A stretch of DNA of 64,000 nt from Runella zeae DSM 19591 (GTDB taxonomy: Bacteria; Bacteroidota; Bacteroidia; Cytophagales; Spirosomataceae), in the NCBI RefSeq assembly GCF_000423565.1, contig NZ_KE384037.1:186001-250000 (forward strand), written 5' to 3'. Shown one piece after another: positions 34,239-41,984 of this stretch. The notes beneath the pieces are model-generated. The model was not told the DNA's origin. It ran no database searches and saw nothing but the letters and a program-made list of their open reading frames with translations. Position 1 is the stretch's first letter. The number at the start of each line of letters is the position of its first letter. The translations under genes were made by a program, and so were the position numbers.

Positions 34239-35534
34239 TTAGGCTGCCTGCAATTCTGTTTCGGTTTGTTTGAGGGTAACGGTTTTACCAAAATTTACCA
34301 AGAATAGTAGTAACCCCGTGATAGCTACGATACCTCCGATATACATGAAGGCTTGCCCGTAAGAGATAGATTGAGATTTAAACAAAAAGCCCATGAGCAT
34401 CCCACCTACATTTCCGCCAGCTCCCACTACGCCCGAAATCACCCCTACGGCTTTGGGATTAATGAAAGGTACAATGGCGTAAGTACCACCGTTGGCCATT
34501 TTCAGAAACATCGCAAACGTAAGCATTGATAAAATAGCAAGAGTCAGATTGCCTGCTTGGGCAAACAATAAGATGCCTATTCCTTCCAACAAAAGCATAG
34601 AAGCAAGCAAAATCCCTTTACCCCTCATTCCAAATCGTTGTCCTACTTTGTCGGCAACAATGCCACCTACCGCACGGGCAAAAATATTCATAAACCCAAA
34701 CAGCATTGCCCAAAAACCAGCTTCGGTTTCTTCCATGTGGAAGTTGTCAAAAAAATAAAGCGCTGCTACGCCATCGAAGGTAATTTCCATTCCAAAGCAA
34801 CAAGCATACGCAATAGCCAAAGCCCACACCCGGATGTCAGAGCAAGCTTTCCAAAAAGAAACGGTTGATTTAGAAGTGCTTGTGTGTTTGATTTCGTCGT
34901 AGTTTCCAGCGGGAGTATCTTTGGTATATTTCCAATAAACCCACGCCATAATAAGCATCATAAGACCCGGTACAATCATCGCCAATCGCCAAGCGTCTGC
35001 TTTTACAAAACCAAATCCCATAATGGTAGCCATGATGAGGGGCATCGCAAGCTGCGTAATACCGCCACCTAGATTTCCCCAACCACCCGCAACGGCATTT
35101 GCAGTGCCTTTGATATTGGGCGCAAACATCATAGAAGTGTGAAACTGCGTAATCACAAACGAAGCTCCAATCACCCCAATCGCCAAACGAAACAATAAAA
35201 ATGAAGTATAATCTTTGGCCAAGCCAACGAGCATGACGGGCAATGCGCCTACTATCAAAAGAGCAGTGTAGGTTTTGCGGGGGCCCCAAGTATCACACAA
35301 CTTGCCGATAATGAGTCGCGCAAAAATCGTAGCTGATACCGCCGCAATGATAGTATTGCCAACTTGAGGTTTGGTAAGTCCTAAATCGGCTCGAATGGCA
35401 GGCATTAAGGGCGCTATTCCAAACCAGCCAAAAAAACACACAAAGAAAGTGAGCCACGTGATGTGGAAAGTGCGCATCTGAATGCCATTAAAACTAAAGA
35501 TATTGAGCTGAGAAAGAGGTTTATTGGAAGTCAT
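34239..35534 (-). CDS. NarK/NasA-type nitrate/nitrite transporter (MFS)
   Basis: A 431-residue major-facilitator protein with 12 predicted membrane segments. The nitrate-porter signatures are visible: GIAPLMPAIRADLGLTKPQVGN in helix 1, NAVAGGWGNLGGGITQL (Gly-rich nitrate motif) in helix 5 and GVVGAGGNVGGMLMGF in helix 11. It moves nitrate (or exchanges nitrate and nitrite) across the inner membrane. The gene lies between the porin (32-bp gap) and the nitrate reductase (22-bp gap), all minus strand, forming a probable uptake-reduction operon. Confidence 0.95.
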   Translation of the reverse strand: MTSNKPLSQLNIFSFNGIQMRTFHITWLTFFVCFFGWFGIAPLMPAIRADLGLTKPQVGNTIIAAVSATIFARLIIGKLCDTWGPRKTYTALLIVGALPVMLVGLAKDYTSFLLFRLAIGVIGASFVITQFHTSMMFAPNIKGTANAVAGGWGNLGGGITQLAMPLIMATIMGFGFVKADAWRLAMIVPGLMMLIMAWVYWKYTKDTPAGNYDEIKHTSTSKSTVSFWKACSDIRVWALAIAYACCFGMEITFDGVAALYFFDNFHMEETEAGFWAMLFGFMNIFARAVGGIVADKVGQRFGMRGKGILLASMLLLEGIGILLFAQAGNLTLAILSMLTFAMFLKMANGGTYAIVPFINPKAVGVISGVVGAGGNVGGMLMGFLFKSQSISYGQAFMYIGGIVAITGLLLFLVNFGKTVTLKQTETELQAA

Positions 35535-35566
35535 GGAATTTCAGTAGTTTAAAGACTTGGAGAAGA

Positions 35567-37102
35567 TTACTTTGTAACTTTGGTTGTAAGAAAATCGGGG
35601 CGTATGTTGAGCATTATGTAAGCCCAATGAGCGCGGCGTTTGGTTTGGCCGATAGTGCCTAATTTGGCGTATTCGAGGCTATCTGAGCCTTTCAGGAAAG
35701 AATACCCTACTTCAAGGTTCGTAAATTTGTTGAGGTTATAATTCATGATACAGTCCACTTCATTGCCTAGCTGACGGTTTAGTTTTCCTGCCGAAGCATC
35801 TAGTCCATTTTTCATATCATTGGCTAGAGCAAAGTGGTGAAAGTCCAATGTGAAATATAGATTCGGATTGACTGTATATTTGGTTTTGAAGAAAGCATTG
35901 GCCAATCCACCTGCTGCCGAGCCTGTACCTACATAAAAATAATCCATGTATCCCCAATGCTTGTGCGGAGTACCATAGAGGGGGTCGAAGCGGTGGTCTT
36001 TGCCGTCGGGAGTGAGGGTATTGTTACCAGAAAGCAATTCATAGCCTGGTCCTATAGAAAGGCGTCCTTGTTGAATTGACACGTTGGCCCCATAATGAAA
36101 AGTACTCAACGCCTGACCGTCGCGGTTTTTACCTTGTTGTAAATAACCAAAGGCTTGCCAAGTAATTTTACCTAGTTTTTTGGCTAGCGGATTGAGTAGC
36201 CCAGTGAGCATAGCACCGTAAGTAAAGCGGCTATGGGCACCATTTACGTCGTATCTGCGGCCATAGACTATGCCGTTGGAGGCATTGCCGATGCTATCTA
36301 GTCTATATTTTTGAAAATCATCTTTGAAAAAAAGTCCCGCAAATTTTGTATTCCCGAATTTTCGACTCAAATACACCATCTGCATTGATTTAAACATTTG
36401 ATTTTGCCCATTGGTGCTGAGAGGGGAAGCTAAGAGAGGAGCACCTCCTTTGGAAGTAGTAGGAACAAAATCGCTAGGGAGACTGACATAGTCACCTTTA
36501 GAATTAGCGATGGTACTAGGAACATTGGCGGCTACATAAAAAGTCCCCGTACGTCCAAAAGCATCACTACTCTGATTGAAAGCGGCTCCAACATCTATCT
36601 GCCAGCCTCTCTTTCGGGCTTTGAGCAAAGCCATATCAAAACGACGACCTTGCTGGAGCCAATCCAAATTTCCTAGCAATCGTACATCATCGTAGAGCAA
36701 TTCTTGCCGTCCTATTTTGAGTGATAAGTGCTCAAAAGCCTTGTTTTTGAAGGAGGTATCGCTTGCGTTGGCCAGTATGATTTCGCCCCAAGCCTCGTGT
36801 AAAAACAACTTTGAGCCATCGGCGTTGTTGATTGAAGAGGCATCTTGCCCCCATACCCTTACATCCCGGATATTGACCCCAAAAGTAAGCCTATCCCACC
36901 GATACCCAAAGTTCAAACTCGTTCTTTGGGAGGTAAATGCCGCCGCTTTAGTACCCAACTTGGCTAAGTTTCCGAGGCCGTCTCTTACCTCTGTGCGGGT
37001 TCTCACTTGCCCTTGTAGGCTCATTTGAGCCTGGGTAGATTTGACCAGCGAGAATGTGAAAAGAAGTATCGTATACGATTGTACGTATAACAATTTTTTC
37101 AT
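35567..37102 (-). CDS. Outer-membrane porin, alginate-export (AlgE-like) family
   Basis: A 511-residue protein with signal peptide (ending STQAQMS) and a dense series of amphipathic beta-strands with alternating aromatic and polar residues (for example TSLNFGYRWDRLTFGVNIRD). The sequence fits the alginate_exp family of 16-18 stranded barrels. In Bacteroidota such porins are often the first gene of nitrate-assimilation operons, where they are expected to let nitrate cross the outer membrane; the specificity is inference. It is followed after 32 bp by the NarK transporter. Confidence 0.85.
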   Translation of the reverse strand: MKKLLYVQSYTILLFTFSLVKSTQAQMSLQGQVRTRTEVRDGLGNLAKLGTKAAAFTSQRTSLNFGYRWDRLTFGVNIRDVRVWGQDASSINNADGSKLFLHEAWGEIILANASDTSFKNKAFEHLSLKIGRQELLYDDVRLLGNLDWLQQGRRFDMALLKARKRGWQIDVGAAFNQSSDAFGRTGTFYVAANVPSTIANSKGDYVSLPSDFVPTTSKGGAPLLASPLSTNGQNQMFKSMQMVYLSRKFGNTKFAGLFFKDDFQKYRLDSIGNASNGIVYGRRYDVNGAHSRFTYGAMLTGLLNPLAKKLGKITWQAFGYLQQGKNRDGQALSTFHYGANVSIQQGRLSIGPGYELLSGNNTLTPDGKDHRFDPLYGTPHKHWGYMDYFYVGTGSAAGGLANAFFKTKYTVNPNLYFTLDFHHFALANDMKNGLDASAGKLNRQLGNEVDCIMNYNLNKFTNLEVGYSFLKGSDSLEYAKLGTIGQTKRRAHWAYIMLNIRPDFLTTKVTK

Positions 37103-37610
37103 AAGTTTGTACGGTTTTAAGTTAATCCCTAATTTAAGACTTCACAATACCCCGCCAGAACCGCCATTCTGCGGGGTTTTCTTTTTCCTTCCTAATAGGC
37201 GTCCGCCAACGCTATTGGAAGTTTACGTAAGAGCTACCAGCGTATATAAGGTGGGTGATTTTGTTTCTTTAAAAAATACTATTTATATAGAGTTTTATTG
37301 ATTTTAAATAGATTTTTCAAAATGAGTCAATCAAAAAATATAGTTTTTCAAAACAAGGTTATAGAAAAAGTTTATATATTTACTATTGCTCTTATCAAAA
37401 TAAAATTCTTATCTGAGGGTTGCTTAAAAATTTTACTTAAAAGTATGCCAGAAATGTATATTTGCAAAATTTTAGTTGATATATTTACGTGTAAAATCAA
37501 ATATTCTTTATTTTTTATAAATCTTTCTTTGAAATATCGCTGTTTTGAGTGTAGAAAGTGCGTAAATGACTAATTTTAGTTTTTGTAAACTAAGTAATTT
37601 TTAAGTAATT
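37103..37610. other. Divergent intergenic region between the nitrate block and the TrpD2-like gene
   Basis: This 508-bp gap holds the promoters of both the porin (minus) and the TrpD2-like gene (plus). Bases 37255-37610 are far richer in A and T than neighbouring genes. A plus-strand -7-like TATATTTG is at 37457-37464. A short frame (83-91 codons, 37298-37573) has extremely AT-driven composition and is not credited as a gene. An orphan terminator-like hairpin lies at 37150-37186. Confidence 0.6.
37150..37186 (+). terminator. Terminator-like hairpin upstream of the nitrate block
   Basis: ACCCCGCCAGAA (37150-37161) pairs with TTCTGCGGGGT (37168-37178) with one bulged C, followed by TTTTCTTTTTCC. 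It faces the plus strand, where no gene lies immediately upstream; on the minus strand it lies in the porin leader. Confidence 0.55.
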
Positions 37611-38885
37611 GTGACTACTATCGATTTCGCTATAAAATACAATTTGGACTCCCCCCTAGCTAGAGGAATCAAGCAAGTGGGCATAGGAAAGCATGGAAGC
37701 AAACCCCTCGCACCAGAGCTTGTGGAAGAATGTTTGCAAGAGCTAAAGCAAGGGCATTGTCATCCTTTACAAAAAGGGGCCTTCTTTGGAGCGTTGATGA
37801 TGAAAGGTCCTACCGATGCAGAGCTGAAACTAGAAACCTACATAGGAAGACATGCCTTTTCCAATCCGGTGTTTTTTTTAAATAAGCTTTGCCCTGATTT
37901 GCCCCAAAATATGTTTCCGATTGGCGTGAAACTACTAAGTGGAAAATCACTACAAGTATCTGAAGCGCATCAACTAGGCGATTTTTTATTGTCTGATGAG
38001 CCTTGCGAAACTTTTAAAGGAATGGCGGTGAGTATTCTTCGAGTACGCTATGAAACCAACGACGAATACGAAGGACTGCATGAGGCAGTCATGAGTACTT
38101 ATACGCCCGGTTTTCAGCGCCGTGTCAAAACAAAGTTTCCGATTATTCAATTGGCCGAGCCCTTCGACGGTGTGGAGCATTCTTACATGATTACGCCGTT
38201 GTTGGCTTATTTTTTTCAGGAACGCAACTACAATGCAGTGACGGCGCTAGGGCGTTCTTCTGGCCCTAAATATAAATTTAACTCCCACGATTTGTATCTT
38301 TATTTAGGAAGTTGGCTTCTGGCCGACAACCACGAATTATTGGAGATGAATCCTACGTTTGGGTGGGTTTTGGACCAAAAATCGCTTTCGCCTGCCCTTG
38401 ATCAATGGGTAGAGCGCCGCCGAACTACCTTGAAAAGACCGTTTTTGGCTACGCTCGAAAAAGTACTTAATCCCTGTGGCGCTCGTATTTTGGTTACTTC
38501 AGTATTTCATATCACTTATCAGATGAAAATGGCTGAGCTTGCACTTATGGCAGGTTTTGACGGCGTAATGGTGCTTAAACGAGGCTTAGAAGGGAGCTTG
38601 GCTCCTTCTACCTCCAAAGCAAGTGGGCTACTGTGTGCGGTACGTAATGCCAACAATCATTTGTTTTTTACGCGATTGGAGCATGATTTTCCCGCTTTTG
38701 CGGCTTATCGTACGGAGACTGATGACGAAATCGAAAATCCTACCGCCGAAATCAATGCGACTTTGATTAGAAAATACCTTCATAATGGGCGTACCAACTA
38801 TCATGATTTTGATAATAGAGTAGGATATGCTAGAGCCTTGTATATGAGAGGGTTGGACTGGATTGAAAGTCAGATAGGCTACTGA
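37611..38885 (+). CDS. TrpD2-like (anthranilate phosphoribosyltransferase-related) protein
   Basis: A 424-residue protein of the glycosyltransferase family 3 / TrpD2 (YbiB-like) branch. The N-terminal helical domain (LARGIKQVGIGKHGSKPLAPELVEE with GALMMKG) and a later phosphoribosyltransferase-like domain (ALGRSSGPKYKFNSHDLYLYL, LVTSVFHITYQMKMAELALMAG) are seen. True TrpD motifs for PRPP and anthranilate are altered, so tryptophan synthesis is unlikely; E. coli YbiB binds nucleic acid. The start is GTG 37611. It is divergent from the nitrate operon, with which it shares an intergenic region, and ends in a hairpin. Confidence 0.8.
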   Translation: MTTIDFAIKYNLDSPLARGIKQVGIGKHGSKPLAPELVEECLQELKQGHCHPLQKGAFFGALMMKGPTDAELKLETYIGRHAFSNPVFFLNKLCPDLPQNMFPIGVKLLSGKSLQVSEAHQLGDFLLSDEPCETFKGMAVSILRVRYETNDEYEGLHEAVMSTYTPGFQRRVKTKFPIIQLAEPFDGVEHSYMITPLLAYFFQERNYNAVTALGRSSGPKYKFNSHDLYLYLGSWLLADNHELLEMNPTFGWVLDQKSLSPALDQWVERRRTTLKRPFLATLEKVLNPCGARILVTSVFHITYQMKMAELALMAGFDGVMVLKRGLEGSLAPSTSKASGLLCAVRNANNHLFFTRLEHDFPAFAAYRTETDDEIENPTAEINATLIRKYLHNGRTNYHDFDNRVGYARALYMRGLDWIESQIGY

Positions 38886-38893
38886 AATAAGAC

Positions 38894-38920
38894 GCTGTCG
38901 GCGCTTAGAGCGCCAACAGC
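38894..38920. terminator. Bidirectional hairpin between the TrpD2-like gene and mnmA
   Basis: A 12-bp stem with one mismatch (GCTGTCGGCGCT and AGCGCCAACAGC) and a 3-base loop, located between two convergent stop codons. Flanking T runs are poor. Confidence 0.7.
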
Positions 38921-38934
38921 CTCAGAAATACTAT

Positions 38935-40038
38935 TTATTGACGAAAGCTTTTGCTAATCCATCCGCCACCTACTACATCATCGCCTTCATAAAAGACCGC
39001 AGCTTGTCCTGGCGCAATCGCACTTACGGGTTCTTGAAAGAGAACCTTGATACGGTCGTCGGCTTCTTGGACAATAGTGGCAGGGGCACCTTCGTGTTTG
39101 TATCGTACTTTGGTGATGGTATCCAAAGAGTCATCAATACGAGCGTATTTTTGAAGATTGAGCTTTGAGACGTACATACCCTCTCGTTCGAGGTCTTTGT
39201 CGCGCCCAAGTACTACTTCGTTGGTATCTTTGCGGATTTCGGTCACAAACACTGGATATCCCAATGCGATGCCAAGTCCTTTGCGTTGACCGATTGTATA
39301 AAAAGGATAGCCTTCATGTTTTCCTACGACGGTTCCGTCTTGCAACACATAGTTGCCCCCCGCTACTTGACTTTCAAGATCGGGCAAGCGGCGTTTGAGA
39401 AAGCCCCGGTAGTCGTTGTCAGGAACAAAACAAATCTCATAGCTCTCCGATTTGTTGACCAAATCCATAAAGCCCCGTTCTTTGGCCATTTCACGAATTT
39501 CGGTTTTTCTTAAATGCCCTAGGGGTAGTTTGGTGCGAGCCAAGCTTTCTTGAGATACTCCCCACAGTACGTAGCTTTGGTCTTTCCAAGTATCAATTCC
39601 TTTGGATACCACATAGCGATTATTTTCTTGCCGTACGTGGGCGTAATGGCCGGTGGCAATATATTCACAATCTAGGCGGTCGGCGCGGCGCAGCAGGGCG
39701 TCCCATTTGATGTGAGTATTGCAAAGCACGCAAGGATTAGGGGTGCGACCTTCGAGGTATTCGCCCGTAAAATGATCAATGACATAGTCACCAAATTCGT
39801 TACGAATATCCAAAATGTAATGAGGAAAGCCCAACTCGACGGCCACCGTACGGGCATCGTTGATAGAGTCGAGAGAGCAGCAACCTGTTTCTTTTTTGGA
39901 GCCGCCGCTACTAGCATAGTCCCAAGTTTTCATGGTCATGCCGATAACTTCGTAGCCTTGTTCGTGGAGGAGGACAGAAGCGAGAGAGCTGTCGATGCCG
40001 CCACTCATGGCGACCAAAATGCGTCCGTGTTTGCTCAT
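38935..40038 (-). CDS. mnmA: tRNA-specific 2-thiouridylase MnmA
   Basis: A 367-residue enzyme that thiolates uridine 34 of Lys, Glu and Gln tRNAs. The PP-loop AMSGGIDSSLA is at the N terminus, the first catalytic cysteine is in TPNPCVLCN and the second in SYEICFVPDNDYRGF; all are as in active MnmA. Length matches the family (about 360-370). The start MSKHGRILVAMSGG is unambiguous. The gene stands alone with a long upstream region (40039-40610). Sulfur-relay partners are not in the window. Confidence 0.97.
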   Translation of the reverse strand: MSKHGRILVAMSGGIDSSLASVLLHEQGYEVIGMTMKTWDYASSGGSKKETGCCSLDSINDARTVAVELGFPHYILDIRNEFGDYVIDHFTGEYLEGRTPNPCVLCNTHIKWDALLRRADRLDCEYIATGHYAHVRQENNRYVVSKGIDTWKDQSYVLWGVSQESLARTKLPLGHLRKTEIREMAKERGFMDLVNKSESYEICFVPDNDYRGFLKRRLPDLESQVAGGNYVLQDGTVVGKHEGYPFYTIGQRKGLGIALGYPVFVTEIRKDTNEVVLGRDKDLEREGMYVSKLNLQKYARIDDSLDTITKVRYKHEGAPATIVQEADDRIKVLFQEPVSAIAPGQAAVFYEGDDVVGGGWISKSFRQ

Positions 40039-40610
40039 AATTGTATCTGACCGAGGTTCAAAGCCTCGCGATGTTTGGTTTGATATGTATTGATTTGTAT
40101 TTATATTTGCTGATTATCAGCACTTTGTGTTTTCAATAAAATCAGGATAAAACAAGAGTTGTTGTACCTATGTTGTACCAATTTTTTTTATATTTGTAAT
40201 AGATTACAGTTGAGTGTTAGTATGGGCTAACAATTTTTCTTTAAAATCAATTCACTCTATCCTGATAATTTTATGGCGTCCTCTTTGAAAGCTGTCTTGC
40301 GAAAAAAAGCCAATCAGGATTGATACTGTCACAAATAACTGCTGAATTTGTGACAAAAACAGGGACATTTTTTTATACAAAACCGTGAAAAACAAAGCAA
40401 TATATCGACAAAGTTAAGACCAAAAGGCAAATTTGTATTTTCTGATGATTTTGCAAACTATGACTCCACTTAAACTATATGCTAACCTTCAAGAAAAATC
40501 CAAATAAAGCAGGCATTCTCAATCGTGATTAGAGACTTTGAGAAAGGATTCTATTTATATGTAAAAGGGAGGCCGAGAAGCCTCCCTTTGTGTATACGAT
40601 AAAAATTAGT
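40039..40610. other. Intergenic region upstream of mnmA
   Basis: No gene is supported in these 572 bp. It is AT-rich, with plus-strand -7-like words TATATTTG at 40102-40109 and 40189-40196, a 10-bp perfect hairpin TGTCACAAAT/ATTTGTGACA (40327-40355) and a terminator for the next gene at 40564-40589. The plus-strand -7 at 40189 has no protein gene downstream. No tRNA or other known RNA was recognised. Confidence 0.5.
40564..40589 (-). terminator. Intrinsic terminator after the TIM-barrel gene
   Basis: A 10-bp perfect stem AAAGGGAGGC/GCCTCCCTTT with a 6-base loop, 21 bp beyond the stop codon on the minus strand. Confidence 0.75.
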
Positions 40611-41546
40611 TTACACCATAGCCCCTACTCGCTCCAAAAGCTTTTTGGTAGCCTTGATACCGTCATATTCTGAAGTTACATTTCCTTCATACTCAATCCC
40701 AATAATACCTTTGAAACCAGCCTCTTTCACAATTTTGAGCAAACGAGCATAATCCATTTTAGCTTCGTTGCCTTTTTCATCAAAATCGTTGGTTTTGGCG
40801 CTTACTCCTTTGGCAAAAGGCATGAGTTCTTTCACGCCTTTATAGCGGTCATACTCTTCTACGCATTTGCCACCCCATTCGCTGTTATCGCTACGTTTTA
40901 CACAAAAGTTACCAAAATCGGGTAGCGTCCCTACATTTGGCATGTTGATTTGCTTCATCACTGCCGAGAGCCATTGTCCATCAGAAGAATATCCTCCATG
41001 ATTTTCGACAATCACATTGATACCGACAGGTTTGGCAAATTCCCCCAATTTCCCTAATCCGTCCACGGCAGCTTTGGCCACTTCTTCGGCAGAGCCTTTC
41101 CCAAACGAATTGACCCGAATGGTTTTACACCCTAAATATTTGGCACATTCCACCCATTTTTTATGATTCTCGACTGCTTTGTTACGCACGGTGGCATCAG
41201 TTTCGGCAAGACCGCCTTCTCCGTCAATCATAATGAGGTGATTCTTCACATTGTTGTCTTTACAACGCATCAGCAACTCATTAAGATAAGCCGTATCCTT
41301 GGCCTTATCTTTAAACATTTGATTGACGTATTCGACAATTCCGATGCCAAATTCTTTGCGAGCCACCACGGGAAAATCTAAATTGGTCAGTTTTTTTTCG
41401 TTGAAAATAGTCTTGTGTAAAGACCACTCTGCCAATGAAATTTCAAACCAAAGTTTTTGGGGCTCGGCGGCAAAAATTTCGGGAGAAAGGGCAGCCATGC
41501 CAGCCAATGCTCCTAAGTCTTTGATGAAAGTGCGGCGATTACTCAT
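40611..41546 (-). CDS. Exported sugar phosphate isomerase/epimerase-like TIM barrel
   Basis: A 311-residue protein with a Tat-like leader ([20 protein letters not shown]) followed by an AP-endonuclease-2/xylose-isomerase-type TIM barrel: [34 protein letters not shown] (Glu metal ligand), GTLPDFGNF (Asp), and GIIGIEYEG (Glu) at the expected strand ends. Exported members of this family are abundant in Bacteroidota and Planctomycetes and their substrates are unknown. It resembles in export mode the Gfo/Idh/MocA proteins at 13.7-16.3 kb but is not linked to them. It follows a small coiled-coil gene. Confidence 0.85.
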   Translation of the reverse strand: MSNRRTFIKDLGALAGMAALSPEIFAAEPQKLWFEISLAEWSLHKTIFNEKKLTNLDFPVVARKEFGIGIVEYVNQMFKDKAKDTAYLNELLMRCKDNNVKNHLIMIDGEGGLAETDATVRNKAVENHKKWVECAKYLGCKTIRVNSFGKGSAEEVAKAAVDGLGKLGEFAKPVGINVIVENHGGYSSDGQWLSAVMKQINMPNVGTLPDFGNFCVKRSDNSEWGGKCVEEYDRYKGVKELMPFAKGVSAKTNDFDEKGNEAKMDYARLLKIVKEAGFKGIIGIEYEGNVTSEYDGIKATKKLLERVGAMV

Positions 41547-41567
41547 GTGTTAAGGTTATGTTTTAAT

Positions 41568-41933
41568 TTATGATTGTTGACCCCGAATAAGTTGAAGTAG
41601 CAAATTCATTCCTTTTTGTAACTCTGCTTGCCCAGCCGTGACATCATGTCTAAACTCAGCAAACATGAGCCCTTGGCCATCTACCTTAGTTTCTAGTCTA
41701 TCTACTTTAGTTTCTAGTCTATCTACCTTAGTTTCTAACTTATCCACTTTGATTTCCAGCCTATCTACTTTGGTTTCTAAAGAGGCTACTGCTACTTTCA
41801 AACTCGCAATGTCAATTGAATTTGAAGCTACTTTAAGACTCAGATGGGCTACTTCTTCCGCGATTCTGTCTTGTTTTTTTAATATCTCAGACACGATTTC
41901 TTCTAGCTGAGATAAACGTTCTTTCTCGGTCAT
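41568..41933 (-). CDS. Coiled-coil protein with tandem heptad repeats
   Basis: A 121-residue, soluble protein. Its middle is an almost perfect heptad series (KVDRLE and KVDKLETKVD variants, about residues 50-88), encoded by 21-bp DNA repeats of the form CTACTTTAGTTTCTAGTCTAT (and relatives) at about 41670-41780. It probably forms a parallel coiled coil or trimeric bundle. The C terminus GLMFAEFRHDVTAGQAELQK is amphipathic. Function is unknown. Repeat number probably varies between strains through slippage at the 21-bp repeats. It is 21 bp upstream of the TIM-barrel gene on the same strand. Confidence 0.7.
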   Translation of the reverse strand: MTEKERLSQLEEIVSEILKKQDRIAEEVAHLSLKVASNSIDIASLKVAVASLETKVDRLEIKVDKLETKVDRLETKVDRLETKVDGQGLMFAEFRHDVTAGQAELQKGMNLLLQLIRGQQS

Positions 41934-41984
41934 ATAGTATTACTTTTTAATGCAATTAACAAAAGAAATCTCTCAACCCAAAAT

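Noticed and set aside
37298-37573. Plus-strand frame of 91 codons (83 from ATG 37322)
   Set aside because: Composition is driven by extreme AT content; no domain, and it lies in a probable control region. A real small protein cannot be fully excluded.
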